Origin: Isoetes taiwanensis
Lineage: Eukaryota; Streptophyta; Lycopodiopsida; Isoetales; Isoetaceae
NCBI GenBank assembly: GCA_021234155.1
Contig: JAJEKV010000056.1
Span: forward strand, 3,205,330-3,269,329
DNA: 64,000 nt
Direction of reading: 5' to 3'
Part shown: positions 43,768 to 53,362 of the stretch, piece by piece
How the letters are laid out: the number at the start of each line of letters is the position of its first letter
How positions within the stretch are numbered: the stretch's first letter is position 1
Position numbers and translations under genes: made by a program
Notes under the pieces: generated by a model
Told to the model about the DNA's origin: nothing
Seen by the model: only the letters and a program-made list of their open reading frames with translations
The model's database searches: none

Positions 43768-44075
43768 CGAACCCCTCTCCCTCCTCCCCTTTTGCCCCAT
43801 TGCTCTTCCCCTTTGCCCCTCCTCCTCTTCCCCATGCCCTGCCCCTCCCCTTTGCCCTTCTCCCTCCTCCCCTTCCCCAAGAGACCCTACTCCTCCCCCT
43901 CCCCTTTGCCCTTCCCTTCCTCCCTTCCCTTCCCTCCCCCCATTTGCTCGGACCCTCCCCCTCCCCCCCTCTGCATTTCCCCTCCCTCCCTTTGCCCTTT
44001 GCCTTTCCCCTCCCTCCCTCCTGTCTCCCCTTCCTTCCTACTCTTCTTTCTCCACCACCCCCCTTCATTTTCTCG
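43768..44075 (+). repeat. 300-bp polypyrimidine tract
   Basis: Almost pure C/T sequence built from 'cccctccctttgccc'-like phrases. Open frames on both strands here are compositional artefacts (Pro/Ser/Leu on +, Gly/Arg/Lys on -). Such tracts can form triplex DNA. Confidence 0.9.
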
Positions 44076-44223
44076 GATTGTCGTGTGTAAATGTTATTCT
44101 TATTTTATCAAGGAAAATCTAATAATGATTCAATGGCAACTTACTTTTTTTTTGCATGAGTCCCATTTTCAGCCCAAATTTTGAGATTTGACCCACTTTA
44201 ATTAAATGCGACTTAAATGAACT

Positions 44224-44685
44224 TTGTTTACGCAAGAAATTTTTGTGGACGATTATTTGCCAAGACATGATAGAGTTACCCTTGGCCGAGATGCAAGTAT
44301 TGCCCACTATATGGGCTACCTATATAAGGGGGAAATCGTTGTGTTCCATTCCAAGTACAGCCTATCCAGACCTGAGGAGGTTTTGAAATTGAAGGCCCTC
44401 TCGTTGATTGGTAGTCACCTCCTATTAGCTGCCAATTCTGATCGAATGGTGGCTGTCAGGAGAGATATCGCCACCCATGTTTTTGGTGGGTTTAGTATGT
44501 ATTCTGTCGTTGCCAATAGAGCTGCATTGGCCTTGTCCGGGGTGGATAAGGCTACAATTCGACTGACTTGGGAAGAGAGAGAGCCACAGATTCCTCGTCT
44601 TATGTACCTGTTGATTGCTGGTCTGCAGGAATCCGACTGGAAGAAGTCGAAGTTTTTGATGATCTTCATGTCTCTAAGAAAATGA
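44224..44685 (+). CDS. Family A gene, copy 2, second part (unknown function)
   Basis: A clean 153-codon ORF begins two bases after the TIR element; its true upstream exon or frame was probably severed by that insertion. Visible blocks are IFVDDYLPRHDRVTLGRDAS, YMGYLYKGEIVVFHSKYSLS, RPEEVLKLKALSLIGSHLLL and a basic segment NSDRMVAVRRDIATHVFGG, ending GLQESDWKKSKFLMI. No stop interrupts it. The YLYKGEIVV...RPEEV block resembles YYRSGRLAV...RKVEEL at 12530-12600 in copy 1. Family unknown; a structural, nucleic-acid-binding protein is possible but unproved. Confidence 0.5.
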   Translation: MFTQEIFVDDYLPRHDRVTLGRDASIAHYMGYLYKGEIVVFHSKYSLSRPEEVLKLKALSLIGSHLLLAANSDRMVAVRRDIATHVFGGFSMYSVVANRAALALSGVDKATIRLTWEEREPQIPRLMYLLIAGLQESDWKKSKFLMIFMSLRK

Positions 44686-44797
44686 AGTTGTAACCAAGTT
44701 TAATTAATGCAAAGAGACTTCTTACATCTCTGTATCATGTTATTTGGAACATTCCCTTTAGTTTCAGTTTATTTTATTTTCACAGTTGTATTTTACT

Positions 44798-44876
44798 TCC
44801 ACCATCGCCACGGTGCGAAATACTAATTGTCGATGCCTTTAAATGACAAATATTCACACCATGGCTACGGTGTGAA
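44798..44876. repeat. Paired palindrome module 3
   Basis: Two copies of the TTCGCACCGTGG-type palindrome centred at about 44809 and 44864, 55 bp apart. The module ends 5 bp before the 284-bp direct repeat at 44881. Confidence 0.8.
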
Positions 44877-44880
44877 CGAG

Positions 44881-45164
44881 CGGATGGTACAAAGCTGTCA
44901 CGCTCATGATCAAAAAATAAGAACAAGAAAAACAAATATGTACAAAGAGTGAAGGAAACGTGCGCCAAATGAGGCTCTCCAAATTTGAGATAAAACTTGA
45001 GTACATCTGAAGAGGCTCTGGTCTAATATAGTGTAGACCGCAAATCTGAGCCCGGCATCTAGCTAAATCTAAGCCCTACACTTATGTTAACCTAATCATG
45101 CCAAGTGTCGTCTGCCACTGCTGACACCTAGCATATGCACAATGTTAACCACTAGGTGGTTAAC
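44881..45164 (+). repeat. 284-bp direct repeat, left copy
   Basis: Matches 49266-49540 in the same orientation with few differences ('gaggctctccaaatttgaga', 'ctctggtctaatatagtgta' in both). Both copies end in a 21-bp palindrome of the form GTTAACCA...TGGTTAAC. Confidence 0.9.
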
Positions 45165-45215
45165 ACTGCCTCCCCCTAAAGGTGTTTGCAGAAAAACATG
45201 TACAGACTTTTATAA

Positions 45216-46854
45216 GACAAGTTCTGCTTGGGTATGGGGCCAGTGGCATTTGAGATGTGCACACCCACGGCAAAGAGCGATCCAGATGCTGAATCAAGCG
45301 ATGACTTGCCAAACATATGTAGTGAGTATCAAATGTTTACGATAATATTTATTTTTTTAAGTATTCTTGGTTCCAAATTGCAATGACATTTCTTTGTTTG
45401 TTTAGGCACACTAAGCAGTCCCAAAAGCTGCAGAAATGCAAAAATGCCTTTCGTGGAATATACAGGTGCATCTGTCATTCTTAATAGTAAGAATGTCTTA
45501 GAAATTTTCTCATTTTTTGGGCTTAAAGTTGTAGCTCGGTTTGGAACATGCAGAAAACTTTGTCTATTGCACGGAATCAAAAGAAGCTAATGGAGAAATT
45601 CATCACGTGACAGATGACTGTAAGGATCTTGTGGGCATGATAGATCATGAAGCAGGCCATGACGAAATCTCTGAGGAGGCAGATTTGGTGGAACTGGAAA
45701 TGAAGGCAGAAGAACATGCATATGAGAAAAATTGTTCTTTAGAGGAGGGTATTGAATGTAGTGAGGAGTTAGAGGAGGGTATTGAATGTAGTGAGGAGGT
45801 AAAGAGCATAGAATGCCAGTCTGTTCAACAAGTAGACAATTGCATGGAAACAAAGGAAGAACCTTATTTTTCAAATGAGAAGGTTCGATGCGATGAATGC
45901 CCTGCTCTAAATGTTGAATGCCAGTCTGTTGAACAAGTGGAAACGAAGGAAGAACATTTTTCTTCACATGAGATGGTTGGGTGCAGTGATTTAGGCATTG
46001 TGGTAGTTGAAAGATCTGAAAATGAATGCCAGTCCGTTGAACAAGTGGAAACGAAGGTTGAACATTATTCTTCACATGAGAACGTTGGATGTGGTGAATT
46101 AGACATTGTGGTAGTTGAAAGATCTGGAGATGAATTTATAGAAACAGATGAATCCTATGAGGAGGCCAAGATCATGGAAGGTCAGTCCATTGAACAAGCT
46201 GATGAATGTGAGGATATGAAAGCAGAAAAAATTGCGGATGCATCTATGCTGTCTCCAGAAAAACATTTTCTGAACAATGATGTTGAAAATGATGAGTTTG
46301 AAAGCAGCACTTTTGTGGAATTCAACCATAATGTCACAAACTGTGCATCAGAAATCCATGTTGAAGATATGAAAGCAGAAGAAATTGCTGATGCGTCTAT
46401 GTTGTCTCCAGAAAAACATTTTCCAAACAATGATGTTGAAAATGATGAGTTTGGAAGCAGCACTTTTGTGAAATTCAACCATACTGTCACAAGATAACGT
46501 ACAAATCTTTTATCGGAAAATGAGATGCTCCAGCAAAAGCATATTGAAGTTTATACATCAGGGACACATATTGAAGGTGATGTATTGGAGCTCATATCTC
46601 AACATGAGATTGAAGGTGAGCAGCAGGTTAGCATCAAACCTGCACCTCTGGGAACCGTAGATGCAGGCAATGCCCTTAGGATACATGAGCTCAGTAAGAC
46701 AGATGGAGGGCATATCGTTAATGATGGCATTCTAAATGCAGCTGCTGGCCTGCCCAACACCGTTGCTGATCATTTGAAAAATTTTCAACTTGAAAGTCAT
46801 GGTGTGAACCCAGAAGGTGCTAAGAGGAAAGAAAATGCTTGCTCGAAAACATGA
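45216..46854 (+). pseudogene. Acidic repeat protein with introns, unknown, one premature stop
   Basis: Three exons join in frame through GT-AG introns: up to 45321 (CLGMGPVAFEMCTPTAKSDP, DAESSDDLPNIC), 45406-45465 (LSSPKSCRNAKMPFVEY) and from 45554 (ENFVYCTESKEANGEIHH). Exon 3 runs in one frame to 46854 with a single TAA at 46495. The protein is very acidic and carries internal duplications: a 108-bp unit (ECQSVEQVETK ... IVVVERS) at 45916 and 46024, and a 153-bp unit (DMKAE.IADASMLSPEKHF) at 46213 and 46366. The start is not identified; an upstream stop lies near 45213. Intact splice sites argue for a real gene recently broken or truncated. Family not recognised. Confidence 0.5.
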
Positions 46855-46926
46855 CTTTGAAGTGTGATTTAAGCCATTTCACTCTCGGGTCACGAAGGGC
46901 AACCCTCCGTGCGCAGCACCTTGTTT
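46846..46926. repeat. Dispersed repeat 'agggcaaccctc...gcagcaccttgttt', copy a
   Basis: About 80 bp, from 'aaaacatgactttgaagtgt' to 'gcgcagcaccttgttt'. A shorter copy lies at 47505-47575, and related ends at about 59434-59478 and 12833-12868. Confidence 0.8.
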
Positions 46927-49265
46927 GTAGTGCTTTGATGTGTAATTTTGTGCTTTGACGTACCTTCAATTGTTTCTCTTTTATCAAATGACAAACGACA
47001 TTATGCACTGCAAATTGGTGGTTTAATAGCAAAAAAGCTCACATGTGTTAGAATATATAATGGAGCGCATTTTAAGGTCTATAAATCATTTCATTTTTGC
47101 CGGAGGCAGTATCGGATTACAGTATACGAGCTACCTTCAGAATGAGTTGTCTCACATTGATAGTCGTGAGACATCGTGGGCTCCCTCTTACTCTGGCTAA
47201 GATGTTATCTGTAGGAGGATATCACAAGAGCATCCAAAATACGTACAATATTAATTTGGTGATGTGTGCTATGTGGAGATGTATATTCAGAGTTTCACCA
47301 ATAACTAAAGTATGCCAATGACCCAGGACAAAATTTGTGTTTTGCATTTCTATACCTATTTTTTGTTGATTTGCTTAACTACTTCTAAGGGTGACATTTT
47401 GAGCATCAGTTTTGGATCTATCTTTCCAAATTTTGAGCATATGTTTTCTATGAGTTGGGAAACTACACTTTAGTCCCAATTAGGCAACGCATTAGGGCGA
47501 TAGAAAACATGATTTTGAAGTGTGATTTAAGCCATTTTACAGGGCAACCCTCCGTGCGCAGCACCTTGTTTCTTTTTCTTTTTTTTCCTTGAGCGTGGGG
47601 TGGCTTATGGGCCCATGGGCATGAATGTGGATTGTGAGGGGAAAAGTCATGAACATCGTGGCAAAACACACGGCATGAACATCATGATATAGCGTGACCC
47701 ACAACTGGCGTGGAAAAAGTACTGATGTCAAGACAATTTAGCGTGGGCCATGGCGGCGTGACCCGTTATCAACCAACTCTACGGCGTGGGCCGTGAGCAT
47801 GGGAAAATCATCTGAGCCATTGAGCTCAAATTGCCCTAACTGGTGCGATAACAGAGGTGGCTGCCAGGCATTTTGGATCATCTAATAGTAATTGCAAAGC
47901 CTTATTTTTGCTGGAAGAGCAGCCGGTATCTCGCTTTCTAAGCTGGGGCTTCAATAATCTTTCAAGGTTTTTCTGAAGACGGAATAGAGAGATCTGTGCC
48001 TGAATCGGCTGCTACTGCTTCTAAATTCTGTTGCACTCTTTAAAAAGAGGTTTAAGCTTTCTTGTATTTGCAGATGCTTCTGGATAGCAGATAGATATAC
48101 TGGAAATGGCGTGGCGGTTTAGGCTTAGTAGAGGATGGGCGCTAGCCAAGAAGGCTGGCCCTCTTGAAAAACTCAATAAGAAAGACAATTTGAATGCTGT
48201 AGACTGAAAATATGCAGATCTTTGTGCAGATGAAACCTCGAGACTCCTTGCTTGGAACTAATTTCTGTAGAGGGGCAACTTCTGCAGGTATTGCAAATGA
48301 TCACTCATGATACAGAGTATGACTGCTGAAACATGCTGCATTCCATTTAATTTTGAGAAAATCATCTTCTAATTTGATGTATATGCAGGTCATGTGTGGA
48401 GGAGATCCCAAAATAGCTCCGTAGACTGAATGTGCTAGGAAGAATTGTAGCAGAGATGGGAGTATGCAGAATGTAGATCCTCTAAAAATTCACAAAGGAA
48501 TAGATTTGTTGCTCTCTGATTGATATTTATGCATTTGGAACTTGGCTGCTACAGGACCGTGGATAATGATATTGGGGGCTAGCCAAAGGGCTGGCCCTCT
48601 ATAAAATATGAGAATAAGAAAGCTGATATCCTGAGCAGAATCCTTTCACAGAGACTTCTGTTAAGGATTATACAGATGAAAATGATGCTAGATATCTCCT
48701 TAAATCACCCTTCTGATGTGCTGCCAGTGAGACATATTTTTGGATGTGCAAAGTGCACAAGCTTTCAGATAAACGGAGATAAAACAGAAGATAAGAAAAA
48801 ACATCATGATATCTTGGATAATTTTTCAGCAGATAGAAAAATAGGATCAAACACTTGATTTTTCTGATATTTATTGCAAAGAGGAGTGCTGTCACCACTC
48901 CAGAAATCCTTGACTTTAAAACTGCGCTTGCTGCAGCATTAAAAACAAAGTTTTGAAAACTGTAGTTATAAGACTAGTTGCTAAGGCCTCCAGACGAATT
49001 TCATTATTTGGTTGGGCAAACGAATGGATTTGACAAAGGGGCCTCCAACCAGACCATTTCAACATCCCATTGGGACAAATAAGGGAGTTTGAAGGGTTGA
49101 GAGTAATATACAAGGAGTATTCAAGAACTGATGATGATAAGAGCGGCAAGGACAACAGCAAAACAACAAGGCTCAAGAAACTGCTCACGAGCGAACCCGG
49201 CATAACGGCGCCACTATTAATTGTGAGTTCTAGGCATACACCCTGTAGCAGCCGTCTATGACTGT
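46927..49265. other. No supported gene; several short repeats
   Basis: Besides the second dispersed repeat copy (47505-47575), 'gctagccaagaaggctggcc' at about 48141 recurs in close form at about 48577 together with nearby 'aataagaaag'. A stretch at 47590-47820 repeats 'ggcgtg' phrases. Small ORFs lack recognisable features. Confidence 0.5.
47505..47575. repeat. Dispersed repeat, copy b
   Basis: Same sequence as 46846-46926 with an internal deletion of about 12 bp ('ctctcgggtcacga' is missing). About 660 bp downstream in direct orientation. Confidence 0.8.
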
Positions 49266-49540
49266 CGGATGCTACAAAGCTGCCATCACAAAATAAGAAC
49301 AAGAGAAACAAATATGTACAAAGAGTGAAGGGAACGTGCGCCAAATGAGGCTCTCCAAATTTGAGATAAAACCTAAGTACATCTGAAGAGGCTCTGGTCT
49401 AATATAGTGTAAACCGCAAATCTGAGCCCTACGTCTAGCTAAATCTAAGCCCCACACTTATGTTAACCTAATCATGCCAAGTGTCATCTGCCACCACTGA
49501 CACCTAGCATGTGTACAATGTTAACCATTAGATGGTTAAC
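49266..49540 (+). repeat. 275-bp direct repeat, right copy
   Basis: Partner of 44881-45164. It ends in the palindrome GTTAACCATTAGATGGTTAA plus C at 49520-49540. The ends lack the TG...CA of LTRs and no primer site follows the left copy. Confidence 0.9.
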
Positions 49541-49699
49541 AATTCACTTCTGTGCCTTTCGGTTGCGTGCTTTGCACGGTAGCAATGATTTGTACTAAAT
49601 ATCTTTGTTCAATATATTCTTCGTAAAACTTTGTTCTCAAGACATTACGTTAGACACTTATTAGCCTTCTCCACTCATTTCTCACATTAAAGTTTAGAG

Positions 49700-50836
49700 A
49701 TGGAGGCGTAGAATAGTGCTAACATCGGATCTAATATTGTCAACAACCAAACTCAACAAAATGGGGTGCTGTCTGGGCGCCAAGAAAATGGGAACAATTC
49801 TGAGGCCAGTGCCATTAACTATGCCAATGCATCTGGTAACCAGCACAGAGCAGACTCTTTCGAACAGGAAGTTGTTCAGCAGGCAGGTCTCAACGCTGTA
49901 GTTCAGAATGTTGCCAATGTAGCAGAGGAGATATACAGAGACATGTCGTCCGAGCCAAGGCGTGTATATCTGTTATCCTTAGGCCATTTAGTTGCTGAAG
50001 GTCTCTTTGTGCAGGCAGCTGTTTGTCATGGAGTGCCTGTGCCCGATGATTGCATCATCATTTTTGTCGACGTTGTAATTGAACCGGAGACTCAGTTGCC
50101 TTTTCCTTTGATAGGAGCTGACACCTTGAACAAGGCACTCGGATTCTTCATCATCTGGCCAAGGCTGATGGTATCGTTAGCACCAATAATGGGCACTTTG
50201 GCTGTCTTAGTTAACGAGATGGATTATATAACCAGACCTAATCAGACTGTGCCAGTGCCTGGTGTGTTAGAAGGAGCAAGGCCGTCTTTCCTTGAAACTC
50301 AAACAAACACTAAGGATCCTAAGGAAAACCAGGACGAACTTTAGGATGCTGAGAAGACTGAGGATGTTGCTGCTCAGAATGTTCCTTTGAATCTTGTTCT
50401 TGTTCAGGATATTTCTATTCAGGACGTTTCTCTGAATGTTGTCCCTAACCCGGATGTTCAATTACAGGCTATCCCCGTCTAGGATGTCCCTGTGAGACCT
50501 GATGGATTAGCAGCTTCAGTTCTCGTGACGGTTTTACCTGTCACCGTAGTCCCAGAAAAAGTGCTGGTTCCTCTGAATCAGACTACTATTGAGACTGGGA
50601 AACCCAGTAGGCATAAAAAGAAATCAACTCAAACTAAGCAGCTGCAGAAGAAGTTAGAGTATTATATGAACTTTCTATTGAAGCAAAATAGAGATAAAAG
50701 TTGTTTCCTTGAAACAGGGCAAGAGCTAGAAAAGAAAACACAAAGTTCTTTAACCAACGGATTGCTCCCAAGCTCCTTGCAGCACATTCATGTGACCAAG
50801 AATCTCTGTAGCTTATCATCCGGAAAAAGTTGGTAG
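49700..50836 (+). pseudogene. DUF8039-like transposon-type ORF with three amber stops
   Basis: One frame runs 49700-50836, broken only by TAG at codon 4, at 50342 and at 50480. The middle reads YLLSLGHLVAEGLFVQAAVC, HGVPVPDDCIIIFVDVVIEP and PFPLIGADTLNKALGFFIIW, PRLMV. It matches my memory of the domain (DUF8039) that accompanies plant CACTA-type transposon proteins: VAEG, HGVPxPxDCxxVxVDxV, WPxxLV. The C-terminal part has VQDV-like repeats and a basic, coiled region (KKSTQTKQLQKKLEYYMNFL). Two of the three TAG codons lie before GAT in VQD-type positions, so they look like mutated CAG. No transposase is linked to it. Confidence 0.55.
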
Positions 50837-52590
50837 AACAGAAGGCAGAAAAATGATGCTGATTCTTGTTCTTGCACTATAAATTCCACAGACGAATCGT
50901 GTTGATCTTGCTTCCATGGAACATTTGTAAGCATTTCACAAAAAAAGGGGCATGAATCTTCCTCTTCAAGGGTGACGGCGGAACCCTAAATGACGATGGC
51001 GATGGACTTCTCGAACCCTGTGGATGCTTGAACCCTCTGGTGATGGCGATGGGCTTCTCGAACCCTGTGGATGCTTGAAACCCCGTGGACGCTTCTGGAA
51101 GAATAAGCAGTGCCGCCATGAACAGGTGGAGGAATAATTACGCGAAATAAAAATGATGCAATATTACAGTAATTTGAACAAACTGTTTATTACATCTTCG
51201 TAACAATCATTATATGGCAAATAAATAGCATGAAAAATTATTCGTCTATATTTGTTGAAATCTGGAATAAAAATTGCATAATTACGGATTTGAACCTTGG
51301 CCCTTGCAGCAACAAATCAAAGCCCTTGCCAAAATGCCAATCCAAACACTAGGTGCTTTAGATTTTGTCCAAAATATATAGCCAGATATATCTTTTGCAA
51401 TTTCTTTTTACAACCTATATTTCCATTCATGGTAGGGCTTCATATTTCTTAGGCGCCATCTTCTTGGACCATGGCAGTGTGTATTACCAGAATCAGAGCG
51501 GAAAGTTCGATTTTCCTTTGCAGGGATTGTAAATACAGATCATAGATGCTCCTTTCGAATCTGGATCATGGTAAGAACATGTTTTACAGGCAGAGGCACA
51601 TAATGACAGGGAATGAAATAACAGATTTAGCAAAAGATCAAAACATAATCATTATTTTCTTTTCTTGTCTTGACTCTTTGTTTAGAACATGTAGGTATGG
51701 CAAGAGGCAGGTATGGCAAGAAACAGATATAGACGAAGACAAGGCTGTAAATCTTGAATGAAGGCAGTTTTAGAGGAAAATCTGGAGGCTAGCTATAGTT
51801 GGCTTTCTTCAATCAAATCAACAAGCATATGTAAGTCTATTTTACTTCTAATGCTTCCATTCTTATTCTGCTGGCCAGTCAAAACAAGAAAGAAAGCAGA
51901 ATATAAATGCCTCTAAATTTGCATCCAAAATTTAGTAGTTCTCTGTTCTATGCCGTTCTACTAATGCATATTTGAGAAAGTGGAGAAATTCTTGGATGGA
52001 GACATATCATGCTAGCAAAATGATGCTTGTCCTGGCATGTTTAATGTAATCCCAAGGTACTTTCCATTATGTCATACCTAGTACTTCCCATTATCCTCAT
52101 ACCTATTAAACTACCTCACAGGCTACAATTTGTCATTATATCTATTAAACTACTCCATAGGCTACAGTTTGTCATTATATGGAAGATATTTGGTATTTAA
52201 GTGATTCTAAACAGCTCTGCCATCAATATATGCTCAAAGGCCATCTCAAATAGCTCTACCATGAACATATATGCCCAAAGCCCTTCTCTGTGGCAGCTTG
52301 CATTGTGCCAAAGAACCATATTTTGAGAAATGCTACTGAATCCATCATCACTTTTAGTCTACTGATGCAAGAGCATATGAGCAGCTGCTTCATTGATATA
52401 TTGTCTAGGGTCTAGATATTGTTCATTATGTCAGTTCTCTGAATAAAAGCTACAACAGAAAGTCGAGATGAATAAAAGAGTTTTCTAGGATATATAAATC
52501 TGTTTGGGGCAAGGATTAACAATGATGACTGCAAAAAAAGTGGAAAGTCACGATGAAGATGCATTTACATGAGATGCATCACTGAAAATG
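50837..52590. other. No supported gene; short GC-rich tandem at 50993-51085
   Basis: 'gatggcgatgg-cttctcgaa' plus 'ccctgtggatgcttgaa' is present twice (about 50993 and 51041; 48-bp period). The rest is AT-rich with near-duplicate phrases such as 'aggctacaatttgtcattat' at about 52122 and 52157. I see no gene. Confidence 0.55.
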
Positions 52591-52909
52591 TTCCTACTAC
52601 AGGAAGAAAACGTTGAAAAACTTCGAAGGTATATTTTTTATGTGAATGTTGATAAACTATGTAAAGGTACATTTTCAATGTAATACAATTTTCCTTTTCA
52701 TGGCTCGCTAATGATATCCTTTTGCTGATGGTTTTGGAATTTTCACTATTGAATGTCTTTAAAAAACATATGAATTCACTAGGAAATACAAGTTTTTAAG
52801 CATTGCATTCATTAACAACAACAACAACAACAATGATCAAAACATGACATTGACAACGACAAAACAGATGGCGTCCATGTTAAATTGATGCAATGCATGG
52901 TTTAATTAG

Positions 52910-53190
52910 TGACAAATCTTCTCATTATGAGTGGTGTTACAAGTGACTTTACACATGACGATAATCTTAACACTATAAATGGTGTTACCGGTGACATTAA
53001 AAGTAACGTTATAAATGACCTTATTAATGACCTTATATGTGACGTTATATATGTTATAGTAGATGATGTTATACCTGACTTGATAAACGACTTTATGGCT
53101 GCCATTAATTGTGACATTAAACGTGGTATTATAATTGACTTTATAGGTGACGCTACCAATGATGCTATATATGACGTTGGGGCCTGGGAC
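52910..53190 (+). repeat. 12-bp minisatellite, about 22 degenerate units
   Basis: Between about 52930 and 53180 the sequence divides into 12-bp units such as ATAAATGACCTT, ATTAATGACCTT, ATATGTGACGTT and ATAATTGACTTT with a conserved TGAC core. Because 12 is a multiple of 3, frames stay open on both strands and read as four-residue repeats (NDLI, CDVI, PDLI). I regard the ORFs as by-products of the repeat. Confidence 0.85.
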
Positions 53191-53329
53191 TGCCACTATA
53201 GGTGACGAAGGTGCCGGCAATATATATGACGTTATCATTGCTACATTCGTGTCACCATTATGCGTCACCCATAATGTCAGTTTTTGAGAAAATTTGATTT
53301 GCACTTCTAGGCCAAAAATTGACACAAAA

Positions 53330-53362
53330 AGTGACACTAATTGACCCCTTCTCTTGTAGTGT
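53330..53362. mobile_element. CACTA-like terminus (CTTGTAGTG end)
   Basis: The sequence ...GACCCCTTCTCTTGTAGTG ends at 53362; its complement starts CACTACAAGAGAAGG, the classic CACTA terminal repeat. A poor candidate for the other end is CTACTACAGGAAGAAAACG at about 52593. The 12-bp minisatellite lies inside, where CACTA elements carry subterminal repeats. A non-autonomous element of about 770 bp is possible. Confidence 0.5.

Larger units (their letters stand above)
40265..44222. mobile_element. 4-kb non-autonomous element with terminal inverted repeats
   Basis: The left end 40265-40298 and right end 44190-44222 are inverted copies; the core TAAGTCGTATTTAATTAAAG and the following GTGGGTC match with one difference. 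The interior holds a palindromic satellite, tandem repeats, a polypyrimidine tract and possible reverse-strand gene fragments, but no transposase. It lies between the two parts of family A copy 2. Target duplications could not be fixed. Confidence 0.65.

Noticed and set aside
43756-44184. Pro-rich (+) and Gly/Arg-rich (-) ORFs
   Set aside because: Produced by the polypyrimidine tract; no conserved pattern.
44881-49540. Interpretation of the 284-bp repeats as LTRs
   Set aside because: No TG...CA ends, no primer-binding site after the left copy, no polypurine tract before the right copy, and no retroelement genes between them.
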